Of a stretch of DNA of 64,000 nucleotides, positions 12,148-23,236 are shown in pieces. Below the pieces are notes generated by a model that ran no database searches, was not told the origin of the DNA, and saw nothing but the letters and a program-made list of their open reading frames with translations. A program made the translations under genes and the position numbers. This DNA is from Acorus gramineus (Eukaryota; Streptophyta; Magnoliopsida; Acorales; Acoraceae): the NCBI GenBank assembly GCA_030737835.1, contig CM060853.1, positions 5,970,086 through 6,034,085 of the forward strand, given 5' to 3'. The first letter of the stretch is position 1, and every line of letters starts with the position of its first letter.

Positions 12148-13573
12148 ATGTCACAAGAAAAAACTCAATCCATACCAGCAATGGAAGAAGGTGGTACGAC
12201 TGAAATTCCAATGCCACAATCAGGTGATGATGTTAGCTCTTCATCTCAACCAACAAAGGTCGATCCTGTCTACATGACTTCGACATCTCAGCCAACAGAG
12301 ATCGATCATGTCTACGCAACTTCGACAGAAAGTCTGCCTGAGGAGGTGACAGACACCTCGGATGAGGAGGCGGATGAGGAGGAGGTTGATGTTGAGATAT
12401 GCGAGAGCGTCGATTCATACTATTTCAGAGTTCTGGTACCGGGGTGGAGCGGGCGGCTGGTGAGTTCTTTGGACACCATTTCTATATATATTGCTTTTAA
12501 GTTGGCTTATAATTGAGTTTAGACTCTTGATGTTATGTGACATTGATAAATTTGGAGGAAAGGTTAATTGAAGGGGGATTTTGATCTGTTAGTTTTGTAG
12601 AAGTTGAAATGATGTTACAAGAATGTCTCAGATGTCTGAGCAATGAATGAAAGAATGCATTCGATTGGTTTGTTGTTGATTCTGTTGGGTGATGTTATTC
12701 CATGACATGTCATGATCTGTTACATGTTGGATTTGTGAATATCAGCATCTAAAGTACTGATGATTGGTTTTGCTATTGTAAAAATAGGTATAATAAGCCG
12801 ATTGTGGAGAATATGCCAAACAACATATTGAGGGGTGAATATCCATATCAAATATGGTACTTGTGAAAAAAACTGTTACAATCCTACATGTTAAACATTC
12901 AAGTTTCTCACAAATAAGTCTCCTTTTAAAGACCAACAACACCTGAACATGATTGGATCCCATCCTATCTGTAGTCTTGTAGCCTGACATGGTTTCCACT
13001 TTCCAGAAATGCAAGAATAGTTACTTCAACATGTATATATGGATTTGCAAATAGTTTTTCTTATTTTTATTCTGGTGGTGCTTCTATAGTTGTTCCTTTT
13101 CAAGGTTCATATGACCTTTAAAAAAAAAGAGAAAGGGAATAATAAATTTTTATGTAATTTTGCATAAACTTCTGACCATGTTGTATGATTATGTCCTCAT
13201 TAAACATTAAACAATTTTTATGCGATGAATTATCCAGTGAAACATGTATTGGAGTTAATTTGATGACTTATATATACACTTTTGTCATACTTATCCAACA
13301 TCTCTAATTCATTGATCTTTTCCAGGTCGATTCAGTTGCGAAATCGAGAAGGACGGGACGATCACGATACATGGCTACATGAAAGATAGAAACATGACAA
13401 TCCAGAAGAACTCTTATGAAGGAACTATATATGTGCAGAGCGACGAACATTTTAAGCCGGTTGGGGAAACCATCTTCAAACCAGGCCCCTTTGAGCACTC
13501 CTTCCACCTCCCATGTCCCGTCGATGACGGAATCTTCGAGGCCTTCGTTATGAAGAACATGGCAGTGGATTAA
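12148..13573 (+). pseudogene. IDM-like alpha-crystallin gene, copy 2, frameshifted
   Basis: Exon 1 would be 12148-12459 and exon 2 13326-13573. The N-terminus (MSQEKTQSIPAMEEG) is short and acidic (TSDEEADEEE) instead of the long low-complexity tail of copy 1. The crystallin start (VDVEICESVDSYYFRV) is clear. Between the PG of the PGV motif and the donor site this copy is one base shorter than copies 1 and 3 (near 12440-12446), so exon 2 would be entered in the wrong frame and stop soon. Exon 2 still carries the domain in its expected frame (FSCEIEKDG, FKPGPFEHSF) but lacks about ten residues corresponding to PRKFTGHFSD. The likeliest reading is a pseudogene of the tandem array; a sequencing error or an alternative donor could also explain it. 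Confidence 0.7.
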
Positions 13574-15000
13574 CTAAAAACCTGCTATGGATTGGCTTCA
13601 AACTTTGTTTAGCTATTTGTGCTATTTATGAATATGTACTTGAAGGACTCTTAACTTAGTTCTGTTGAGCTGCTATAGAGAAATTTGACAGTAAAAAAAG
13701 TTTTGGAATTGATTTAACTTCAGACAAAAGAGGGAATCAATTTATAGGAAAATTTTGTAAGCACAACTCAAGTAAGATTGAATCCCAAACACAATTCTTC
13801 AAAGTATATATGTTTATATCTCAATTACTATAAAAACAGCTTGATAGATGTGATTGCAGAATAAACACAACCTTCTTTGGGACAACTCAAATCATTCATT
13901 TGTTGCAAATATAAAAACATGAATCAGAGAGTGCACTTTTTTGGGTAATTAAGATTGTATTGCGATGTATAAATGTATAACTCTACAAAAAGGTGTGCCA
14001 GATTTTATTCGTGTTCCAATGAGCAGATTCTGTAGTCTGCAAGAGGTTTAGGGAGGACTTAAAACTCTTTAAGAATCTGCTCTTCTCGGGCTCCCGAAAT
14101 TTCTTTAGCATTGCTGTTTTGCGCTGTCAGGGAGACGATATCTGTCACTGTCATTGAAGATATGAATCAGATAGTGCACTTACCTGTATTCAGGGGAAAA
14201 TCTTTATTAAAAATATATATACACAACCATGAAGTCCTTCCATACATTCCAGAAAATGAAAGAACACAAAAACAAAATGGAAGCACATAATGATTTTCTT
14301 CTTTGATTTTGCTGGAAGTTCTTTAAACCAAACACTAATAAGCTATTGATCTTTTCTTGAACTTGAATCAAACCAATACTTTTTAAGATACAAACTTATT
14401 TCCATTTCATACAATGCTTGTTACGATCCAACTTGAATGCAAAACCTACAAAACCAACTCACACAAGGTTGACTCTTTGCTAGAGCCATAGCCCATAGGC
14501 TTGCTCCCCAAAGGTCTTGAGTTTAAAGACTCCTAGGCTTAGTTCATGTACATGATTTGTGAGTGATTATATTTATCCATGGTTTTCTCAACTAACTAAT
14601 ACTAATGTTCCTTGTCTCAAAATAAAATAAAAAATAGACACACAAAACGACCCTAGAAGGCCTATTTATCATAGAAAAGACAAATGACCTTTTTATGTAA
14701 TGATAGAAATGGTCACATATCAAATCTTAAAGGATAGAAAAGTCAGTGCCCCAGAAAGAACATATGAGAAATCAGAGAAGGAGCCAAAAAGAAAGACATG
14801 CCAAAAATGTTTGATCACGCTATTAATTAAACAGAGTAAGATTCACCATAATCATTTATATCTTAGAAGACCAACCAGATCATATTGAACCACAGAATTT
14901 GAGCGAACAATATAAATCAAACAAAAATGTTCATCATTGTTATCATTCAATCAAGTAAAAACAACTCATCATTCTGTGTAATTCACTTGTGTGGATTAGA
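13574..15000. repeat. Non-coding flank of copy 2, duplicated at 17543-19620
   Basis: Matching landmarks in both segments include AACACAACCTTCTTTGGGAC, TTGTATTGCGATGTATAAAT, the 'gagtttaaagactcctaggctta' stretch, and near the end CAACTCATCATTC. The downstream duplicate carries about 770 extra bases (roughly 18560-19325) that copy 2 lacks, either lost here or inserted there. No ORF of note. Confidence 0.8.
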
Positions 15001-15052
15001 GTGACAATGGAATCTTCGAAGCCTTCATTATGAAGTACAAGAAGGAGGATTG
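15001..15052 (+). pseudogene. 3' stub of another IDM-like copy
   Basis: The 52 bases encode the last residues of the crystallin exon (DNGIFEAFIMKYKKED then TGA) followed by the same 3' flank as copy 1. Directly upstream the sequence switches to the flank type otherwise found before a 5' end (compare 19540-19610). This marks a recombination joint near 15000. Confidence 0.75.
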
Positions 15053-15886
15053 ATGAAAAGCCTTCTATTGATGATTGGTTTGATGTGCTGTTTCATACTA
15101 TTTATGTGCAAATGAACTTGTTAGTTGGTTTTGTTGATCTCAAGAGCTGAGGAACATGTGATTGTTGTGATGTTTGGCAAAAAAAAAGAAAGATTGTTTT
15201 GATGAATTTATGTGAATAATTTATGTTATTTGTGACTCTGTTCATCTGGATGTGCTATTTATGAATACATGAATGACTCTTGCTTTTGTTGACTGCGGTA
15301 TGTGATTGTTGAGATGTGATGAGTTTCTTATGTGAACAAGTAAGAAAAATCCATCTCTGCAATCATGATATGAAATGTGATGAAGTTCTTATGGATTAAC
15401 ATATGAAGATTAGAAAAATTAGTAGCCTGGAAAAGAACAAATGAGATATTAAAGCACCAAAAAAAGAAACAAAATCACAAAGACTTGCCAAAAATGCATG
15501 TTCAGTCTATTTATGTCTTAATTGTTATATAAAATCAAGGCTAACCAGATAATTTAAAACCACAGAATTTAAACAAACACAACATATAAATCATTTCACC
15601 TGTTTTTCACTTGTGGGGCAGCAAATAATTCCATACTAAACATGCCCACTCAACCATAACAATTAAATCACATTCATTCATACTCCGACGCCTAGACGAA
15701 TACAACATTACCATTTACTCCAATCAATCTTAGGAAAATCGGGTATTCATTGACCTTATTCCACACCACAGATACTACTAATCAAGAATTCACCTTATAT
15801 GGATTGCAACAAGATCTCCCTGCCTTCAATGCTCGAATCTCGACACCCTTCTCGAACCATCATGCACAAGACTATAGATTTGTCAT

Positions 15887-17542
15887 ATGTCACAAGAAAA
15901 AACTCAGTCCATACCAGCAATGGAAGAAGGTGATACAAGTATAACTGAAATTCCAGTGCCACAATCAGGTGATGGTGTTGGCTCTTCATCTCAGCCAACA
16001 GAGGTCGATCCTATTTGCTCGACTTCGACAGAAAGTTTGCCTGAGGAGGCGATAGACACCTCGGACGAGGAGGCAGATGATGGGGGGTTGATGTTGAGAT
16101 ATGCGAGAGCGTCAATTCATACTATTTCAGAGTTCCGGTACCAGGGGTGGAGCGGGCAGCCGGTGAGTTATTTTACCACCATTTCTTAATGAATTGCTTT
16201 TGTTTGCTTATATTGAGTTCAAACACTTAATGTTATGTGATATTGATAAATTTAAGTTTTGTAGAAGTTGAAATAATGTTACAAGAAAATCTTTGATGTC
16301 TAAGCAATGAATGAAAGAATGCATTTGATTGGTTTGTTGTTGCCTGTTGGGTGGTGTTCTTCCATGACATGCCATGTGGTCTGTTACATATAGGATTTGT
16401 GAATATCAGCATCTATAGTACTGATGATTTGTTTTGCTCTATGTAAAAATGATAAGCTGATCTTATTCAAAAAAAAAAAAAATGATAAGCTGATTGTGGA
16501 GAATCTGTGAGGGATTCTAATAAATGAAAGGCTTTAAGGACAACCACAAAAATGAAGGGCATATTGAGGGATGAATACCCAAAACTGTCACAATCTCACA
16601 TGTTAAGCATTTGAGTTTGCCACAAATCAGTCTTCTTTTTAGATGCAAACCATGATATAGTTTCCAAGAATGCAAGAAAAGTCACTTCAATATCAATATA
16701 TATATATATATATATATATATTGATTTGCACATAATTTTTCTTACTCCTTTTTATTCAAGTGGTGCTTCTACAGCTATTTTATTTCAGGTTCATATGACG
16801 TTTAAAAAAGAAAGAAAGAAAAGAGTAGTAAATTTTTATGTAATTTTGCATGAAGTTCCGACCATGTTGTATGAATGGCCTCATTAAACGGTAAACAAGA
16901 TTTGTGCAATGAATTATACAGTGAAACATGCATTGCAGTTTGATGAGCTATTGTGGATAATCTGCTCAATCACTTTTTATTTCTACAAACTGAAATTCTT
17001 TAAACTATAATTTTTTTTATTCATAATTGTAAATTTGTATTTCTCTAACTGAACATGTGTACAAAAATGCATAAGGCATAACTTTCATTTAGTTCGAATG
17101 GTCTATTATATTCTTCATAATTTAAAAACTAGTCTTCATTACCATCGCTTTCTTCACACTAACATGTAAGTCAGAATACGTCTTACAAATCATAATTATC
17201 TATGTACTTTTGTCATATTTATCCAACATCATCTATAAACACACTATTCATTGATCTTCTCCAGGTCAATTCAGTTGCGAGATTGAGAAGGATGGGACGA
17301 TCACGATAAATGGTTATGTGAAAGACAGAAACAAAATAATCCAGAAGAACTGTGATGAAGGAACATACGTGCAGAGTGATGAACAATTTAAGCCAGTTGG
17401 AGAAGAAACCATCTTCAAACCAGGCCCCTTCGAGCACTCCTTCCACCTCCCAGGTCCCATTGATCCTAGGAAATTAACCGGTCACTTCAGTGACGATGGA
17501 ATCTTCAAGGCCTTCGCTATGAAGTACAAGGTGGCGGATTGA
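15887..17542 (+). pseudogene. IDM-like alpha-crystallin gene, copy 3, frameshifted in exon 1
   Basis: Exon 1 is 15887-16162 and exon 2 17265-17542. The N-terminus (MSQEKTQSIPAMEEGDTS) matches copy 2. Just before the crystallin segment, near 16078-16092, a GA-rich run is one base shorter than in copy 2, moving the downstream VEICES...YFRVPVPGVERAA segment into another frame. The donor phase and all of exon 2 (FSCEIEKDGTITINGYVKD ... GPFEHSF, DDGIFKAFAMKYK) are otherwise intact and would splice in frame with that segment. The break lies at a different place from copy 2, so the two copies decayed independently if neither is an assembly error. An intron (16163-17264) holds an AT microsatellite. 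Confidence 0.65.
16695..16721. repeat. (TA)n microsatellite
   Basis: An uninterrupted TA dinucleotide run lies within the intron of copy 3. Confidence 0.9.
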
Positions 17543-19620
17543 TCAAAAGCTTTCTATTTGTTGGTTTCTTATGCAGTTTCAGACTTTGTTTAGCCGTCTA
17601 TGCTATTTATGAATAAGTACTTGGGCTTGGGCCCTTAACTTGGTCCTATCGAGCTGAAACAGAAAAAATTGACAGTAAGAAAGAGACTTTGAATTGATTT
17701 AGATTCAGACAAAAGAGGGCAAAAATTTGTTGGAAAATGTTATAAGACTGAATCCCAAATGCAATTCTTCAAAGTAAATATATTTATATCTCAATTGCAA
17801 CTGTAAAAACAGCTTGATAGATCTGATTGCAGAATGAACACAACCTTCTTTGGGACAACTCAAATCATTCATTTGTTGCAAATCTAATAACATGAATCAG
17901 AGAGTGCAGTTTTTTTTTTGGTAAATAAGATTGTATTGCGATGTATAAATGTATACTCTAAAAGGTATGCTAGATTTTACTCATGTGTTCCAATGAGCAG
18001 ATTCTGTAGTCTGCAAGGGGTTCAGGGAGCACTTCTTTAGCATTGATGCATAACGCATAACAACCACGAAGTCCTTCCATACATTCAAACAAATGAACAA
18101 AAAAAAAAAAAAAGCTCATAATGATTTTCTTCTTTGATATGGAATTCCTTTAAACCAAACCAATTATTTTTATACATCTTTTTCTTGAAATTGAATCAAA
18201 CCAATTATTTTCAAGATACAAACTTATTTCCATTGCATACAATGCTAGTTACTATCCAACTTGAATGAAAAACCAGCAAAACTTAACTCACAGAAGGTTG
18301 ACTTTTTGGCTAGAGCCATAGGGAAATTCCCAAAGGACTTGAGTTTAAAGACTCCTAGGCTTACTTCATGTATAGGGTTTGTGAGTGATTCTATGCATCC
18401 ATGGTTTTCTCAACTAATGTTAAAGTTCCTCGTCTCAAAGAAAATAAAAATAAATTAAATAAAACATAACACACACACACACACACAAAACTACCCTACA
18501 AGGCCCTATTTGTCATGGAGAAGACGAATGTCCTTTTATGTAATGATAGAAAAGGTCACAGATCACATCCTTCTTTAAGTATGTTATCACCAATAGTTAT
18601 CACATAATCTCCTTGAAACCCACACAAAAAAATTTCAAGAAATTCAGTTTTTGCCTCTTGCAGATCTATCACCACATACAGCCTACTAGTTTTTCCAAAT
18701 CAGGTCTGCACATTGAACACATCGAATTATGAATTTATGATGTAATTGCCTTCACAAATAGGTGAAAGTGATCTGATTAAGGTAAAATAGAGACAAATTA
18801 ACAGAGCATTTCCTCACTAGATGAAACTACACAAGAATTTTCAAACGTGAGTTCCTCTAAAATCAGAGATCTATCAGTCAATAAGTGATTAGTATTGAAA
18901 AAGACAACTAGAAAACCTTACCCTTATAATATCATCTAAACGGTTCAATGAAAGGTTGCTCAAGAACATGGTAGAGACAGAATCCACATGGTATATTGCA
19001 AAGAAAGGAATTTATATATATATTTCAGTTATAAGTTACACTACATACCTTTGTCATCGACATGTTATATGATGTACATTCCGGTTTGCACCATAACATT
19101 CACCTCATCCTGAAAAAACCATAATACATAACCTAAATCCAATGAGCAAATAAACAAATACCAAGCCTACTACCACATGCATCCTATTATATCAAAATGA
19201 CTGATAAAAAAAAAGGGTAAAACCAAATCTGCATCCCTTCATTTCCAGGTCTATATGCATGTGTGTCTTGGCATCATGTGTCACTGGATTATTATATGAA
19301 ATGCAATAAATTTCTCATAGATTCAATATGAAGATTAGAAAAAGTTAGTGCCTAGAAAAGAACAGATGAGAAATTAGAAACCCACAAAAGGAGCATAAGA
19401 AGAAAGACATACCAAAAATGTTTGGACAGACTATTCATTGAACAGATTAAAATTCACCATGATCATTTATATCTTAGAAGGCTAACTCGATCATCCTCAA
19501 CCACAGAATTTAAGCGAACAACAACATATATATCAAACAAAAAGTGTGCCTTCATCATTGTTATCATCCAATTGAGTAAAAACAACTCATCATTCCCTGT
19601 AATTCACTTGTGTGTCGTCT
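17543..19620. repeat. Non-coding flank of copy 3 (duplicate of 13574-15000 plus ~770 bp)
   Basis: Apart from a central block around 18560-19325, the stretch parallels the flank of copy 2. The central block has no counterpart in copy 2 and shows no ORF or terminal repeats that I could recognise. A short (CA)n tract occurs at about 18470-18487. Confidence 0.7.
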
Positions 19621-19890
19621 AATAATTCCATACTAAACATGCCCACTCAACCAAAACAGGTAAATCACATTCATACTCTGACGCCCAGACCAGTACAACA
19701 TCACCAATTACTCCGATGGATCTTAGGAAACCGTGTATTGATTGTCCTCGATCTACACCACAGATTCTCATAGTAAAAAACTCACCATCTATGGACGACA
19801 CCGAGATCTCCCGCCTTCAATGCTCGAGCCCGGATACCCGTCTAACCATCGTCCACGAGACTATAGATTTCTCCGATACCACACAAGGAA
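19621..19890 (+). pseudogene. 5'-flank stub of a further IDM-like copy
   Basis: The stretch follows 15623-15890 closely (CATGCCCACTCAACCA, CTTAGGAAA, GAGATCTCCC, TTCAATGCTCGA, ACTATAGATTT), then loses similarity just before where the start codon of copies 2 and 3 would be. No crystallin exon follows; the C2H2-EAR gene begins 130 bp later. It marks the right edge of the tandem array. Confidence 0.7.
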
Positions 19891-20023
19891 AGCCCGTTAC
19901 GCCTTGCCTCTAGACAATCACATACTAAAAAAGCCGTTACGTAATTCACTATATATCCCATCTAGACATCACATTGTTCCTTCCCCCTCTTGAGAGTCTC
20001 GAATTCTCCATTGTTCCGCTTCG

Positions 20024-20644
20024 ATGATGAACGGAAGGAACGACACCAACAACAACAACCGCATCAACATCAACAGCAACGACTTCCTCATGAACTACAC
20101 CATGAACGACGTGGTCATCTTCGAGAACGGCATCCCCCCGCCGGTCTTCCAATGCCCCCACTGCACGAGACCGATCGTCAACCTCCACGCGCTTGTCAAC
20201 CACCCCGCCGTCCACAGGCGGGACCAGGACCACCCCCGCCCGACCCATCCGCCGCCACCGCCCCAACAAGCGCGCGCGCCCTTCTTCGGCGCGCACGCGG
20301 CAGGCCAACAACCCAATCGCGCGCAGGTCCTCCGCCCGCCGCCGCCGCCGCCGCCAATGTTCGCGCCGCGGTCGTCCGCGCAGAGGCCGATGAACGCGCC
20401 GCCGCCGAAGGCGGGGCAGGCGGCGGAGGCGGCGAACCCGTGGTGGCATTTCGTCAACCAGAGGGTGGGTCAAGAACCTGTTGCGCCGGTGAAGGAGGCG
20501 TCGCCACCGAGTGAGGCGTCGACGGCGGACCTTCTGAATGGGATCATGTGCGCGGGGTCGCCGGGGACGACGGGTTCGAGCGAGGAGGGAAGCGGAGGGG
20601 GGGCTTGCGAGGTGCCGGAGCTGGACCTCGATCTGAGGCTCTGA
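20024..20644 (+). CDS. Single C2H2 zinc-finger protein with C-terminal EAR repression motif
   Basis: Intronless, 206 residues, GC-rich. Residues 44-64 form one C2H2 finger with standard spacing (C44, C47, H60, H64; C-x2-C-x12-H-x3-H). Its helix reads HALVNHPAVHRR, aligning with the plant QALGGH signature but with Gln and both Gly replaced. The N-terminus is Asn-rich, the middle is Pro/Ala-rich low complexity, and the last residues DLDLRL form an LxLxL EAR motif, as in SUPERMAN/KNUCKLES/ZFP-type repressors that recruit TOPLESS corepressors. It is therefore likely a nuclear transcriptional repressor. The start is the first of two adjacent ATGs. DNA target cannot be inferred, and the altered QALGGH core may change binding. 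A long antisense reading frame over the gene is a GC artefact. Confidence 0.8.
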   Translation: MMNGRNDTNNNNRININSNDFLMNYTMNDVVIFENGIPPPVFQCPHCTRPIVNLHALVNHPAVHRRDQDHPRPTHPPPPPQQARAPFFGAHAAGQQPNRAQVLRPPPPPPPMFAPRSSAQRPMNAPPPKAGQAAEAANPWWHFVNQRVGQEPVAPVKEASPPSEASTADLLNGIMCAGSPGTTGSSEEGSGGGACEVPELDLDLRL

Positions 20645-21529
20645 AAAAGGAAGGAATCCATGGTTGGGGTGGGGTTTTTTCAAAAAAACCCAGAGGTTGA
20701 TCGTATTCGAAGTGATGAAGCGAGAGTCGTGTCGGGCCATCGGATTATTTTTATTTTATTTTTTTTTGGTTAGATTGAGTTTTATATATGGTTCAGTGTT
20801 GTTGGTGATTTTCTTTTTTTTCATGGAGTTGGTGAGTCATGAATAAAACGAATATTTCATTTTTGCAATAAAAATATATAATTTTTTTTTGGTGGAAAAA
20901 AAACCGTTTTTACTAAAATGCGATCACTTTAATTAATATTTAGATAAAAATTATGTATGGAATAATTGTATATCATCCGCGTCACCAGTCATTAACATGT
21001 AATCCAAAAATTGCAATGAGAATGTGATACACATCATTCTCCTATTGAGAATTGTCCAGGATTTTCGCATCACAAGATAGTTAGGACTAGTTTAATAACA
21101 TTAATTAAAAATTTCTAATTTTCAAAAATTCAATATTGATAAGAGTGTGGAAAGGAGGTATAAAAAAATATTATATTAAAATTACATCAAACCCGTCTTT
21201 GTTATCCTAATTTAAAAAGAAAAAAATAACAATTTTATCATTATTCACATTTATAAAAAAATCATAATAGAAAAAGTATATAAATAACATTTTAACATTT
21301 AAATGAAAAAAAATAATCAAATTTTTATTTTAAAATCGAACAACTATCCCTCCTTTATCCCCACTATGTTTTTTAACAAAACAAAATAATTGGTTCTCCA
21401 CCCATTATCCCAATTCTACTACTTATTCCCTCAAAACCCCGAACATGGTCAACAACTCCAAATGTCAAAACTACCTACAGACTCCTATATACATATATAT
21501 GTCCCGAAGCAAGAGAACAGAAGAATTCA
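20645..21529. other. AT-rich intergenic region between C2H2-EAR and PPR genes
   Basis: It holds the 3' flank of the zinc-finger gene and the upstream flank of the PPR gene. It is A/T-tract rich and shows no ORF, clear repeat or RNA gene. Confidence 0.5.
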
Positions 21530-23236
21530 GTGAAGGCAAAAAAACAAAAAGCCCACATGAACAGAAGAGACAGGGTACTCTTCCTACTGGAGAGATGCAA
21601 CGGCCTCCGGCAGCTGAAGCAGCTCCACGGCCACATCATCATCTCCGGCCTCGCCCGCAACGACGTCGTCCCCCTCAGCAAGCTCATCGACCGCTGCACG
21701 ACTTCCGATGAACCCCATCTCCTCGACTACTCCCTCTCGATATTCGCGCGCGTCCCCCGCCCGAGCCCCTACATGTGGAACTCCATCATCCGTGGCCTCT
21801 CCCTCGCCGACCGCCCCGACGACGCCCTCTCTGCCTACGCCCACATGCAAGTCTGCGGCCTCTCCCCCGACCACTTCACCTTCCCCTTCGCCCTCCAGGC
21901 GTGCGCGCGCAAGGCGGACCTCCGCCTCGGCTCGCGCGTCCACGCGCGCGTCTCGAAGACCGGGTTCAACGCCGACGTCTACGTCTCCACCGCCCTCGTC
22001 CACATGTACTCGCGCTGCGCCGACATGGGCTCCGCCGATCGGGTCTTTCGGACGGTCCCCAACCGCAACGTCGTCGGCTGGACCGTCCTCATCGACGGGT
22101 ACGTCGACGACGGGCGGCCGGACGAGGCCGTGAAGATGTTTGTTGAAATGGAGGCGGCGGGCGTCACGCCAAACGTTGTGACCGCGGTGAATGTGCTGTC
22201 CGCGTGCGCGGGGACGCGGGACTTGGAGACTGGCAAGAGAGTCCATCGGTGGCTCACGTGGTCGAGCTCGACAACGGACACGGTCGTCGGAACTGCTTTG
22301 ATAGATATGTATGGTAAGTGCGGATGCCTAGACATCGCCCACGACGTCTTTGAGAGAATGCCGTGCAGGAACACGTGGTCGTGGAACGCATTGATTGGCG
22401 GGTACAGCTTGCACGGCCGGCCGGAGAAGGCGATCGAGTTGCTCCTCGAGATGCGGGCGCAAGGCATGGAGATCGATAAAGTGACCGTCTTGGAAGCGAT
22501 GGGTGCCAGCTCCCGATTGGGGTCATTGGACTTGGGCCGAGCGATCCACGCCCACCTCGAGAAGACGAGCATCGGAGGAGGAGATGTCGTGACTGGGACT
22601 TCTCTAATGGACATGTATGCGAAAACCGGAGACGATGCCAGCGCGAGGAGAGTCTTTTGTGGATTAGGAAGCAGGGACTTGGTGGCTTGGACGAGCATGA
22701 TCACGGGGCTCGCGAAGCAGGGGCGTGCATCGGACGCGCTGAGTTCCTTCGAGGAGATGCAAGATGAAGGCATATCGCCGGATCGTGTGGCATACATCAG
22801 TGTCATGTCCGCTTGCAGCCACGCGGGGTTGATTGAGGAGGGGCGGAGACACTTCGAGTCGATGAGGACCGTGCACGGGATTGATCCGAAGGTCGAGCAC
22901 TATGGGTGCATGGTTGATCTCCTGAGCCGGGCGGGGCGGCTCGCGGAGGCGGAGAGGCTAGTGAGGTCAATACCAGTCCCACCGGATGTCTCCGTCTGGG
23001 GAGCGCTTTTGGGTGGGTGCAGGATCCATGGGGATGTTAATGTGGCGGAGTGGGTGGAGGAGCGGATGGTCGAGATGGGGCCGCAAGGCAGAGGGGTTTA
23101 TGTGCTCCTCTCGAACGTGTATGCGGGGGTGGGACGGTGGGGACGGGTTGAGACAGTGAGGGAGTCGGTGAGGCGGAGGGTGGCGGACGGGAGTGGTGGA
23201 TGCAGTTCTGTTGAGGTTAAGTTGCTGAGCTCTTGA
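21530..23236 (+). CDS. PLS-class pentatricopeptide repeat protein, E subgroup
   Basis: Intronless and GC-rich, 568 residues from the first ATG; an alternative in-frame ATG nine codons later (MNRRDRVLF) is equally plausible. Successive P, L and S repeats run through the protein (for example YMWNSIIRGLS, DVYVSTALVHMYSRC, NVVGWTVLIDGY, TVVGTALIDMYGKCG, NTWSWNALIGGY, DLVAWTSMITGLAKQG). The C-terminus has the E1/E2 region (VSVWGALLGGCRIHGDV, GVYVLLSNVYAGVGRW) and stops just after the GCSSVEV segment, where many relatives continue into a DYW deaminase domain. Known E-class proteins bind plastid or mitochondrial transcripts for C-to-U editing, with the deaminase supplied in trans. RNA target and organelle are unknown, and the N-terminus is not an obvious transit peptide. 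Confidence 0.93.
   Translation: MKAKKQKAHMNRRDRVLFLLERCNGLRQLKQLHGHIIISGLARNDVVPLSKLIDRCTTSDEPHLLDYSLSIFARVPRPSPYMWNSIIRGLSLADRPDDALSAYAHMQVCGLSPDHFTFPFALQACARKADLRLGSRVHARVSKTGFNADVYVSTALVHMYSRCADMGSADRVFRTVPNRNVVGWTVLIDGYVDDGRPDEAVKMFVEMEAAGVTPNVVTAVNVLSACAGTRDLETGKRVHRWLTWSSSTTDTVVGTALIDMYGKCGCLDIAHDVFERMPCRNTWSWNALIGGYSLHGRPEKAIELLLEMRAQGMEIDKVTVLEAMGASSRLGSLDLGRAIHAHLEKTSIGGGDVVTGTSLMDMYAKTGDDASARRVFCGLGSRDLVAWTSMITGLAKQGRASDALSSFEEMQDEGISPDRVAYISVMSACSHAGLIEEGRRHFESMRTVHGIDPKVEHYGCMVDLLSRAGRLAEAERLVRSIPVPPDVSVWGALLGGCRIHGDVNVAEWVEERMVEMGPQGRGVYVLLSNVYAGVGRWGRVETVRESVRRRVADGSGGCSSVEVKLLSS

Noticed and set aside
19949-20740. Long (263-codon) minus-strand open frame over the C2H2-EAR gene
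   Set aside because: It is Arg/His-rich, has no recognisable domain and is exactly antisense to a GC-rich gene with a zinc finger and EAR motif. High GC removes stop codons by chance.
21584-22806. Minus-strand and alternate-frame open frames across the PPR gene
   Set aside because: The plus frame gives canonical PPR repeats from end to end; the others are Arg/Pro/Ala-rich shadows of GC-rich coding DNA.
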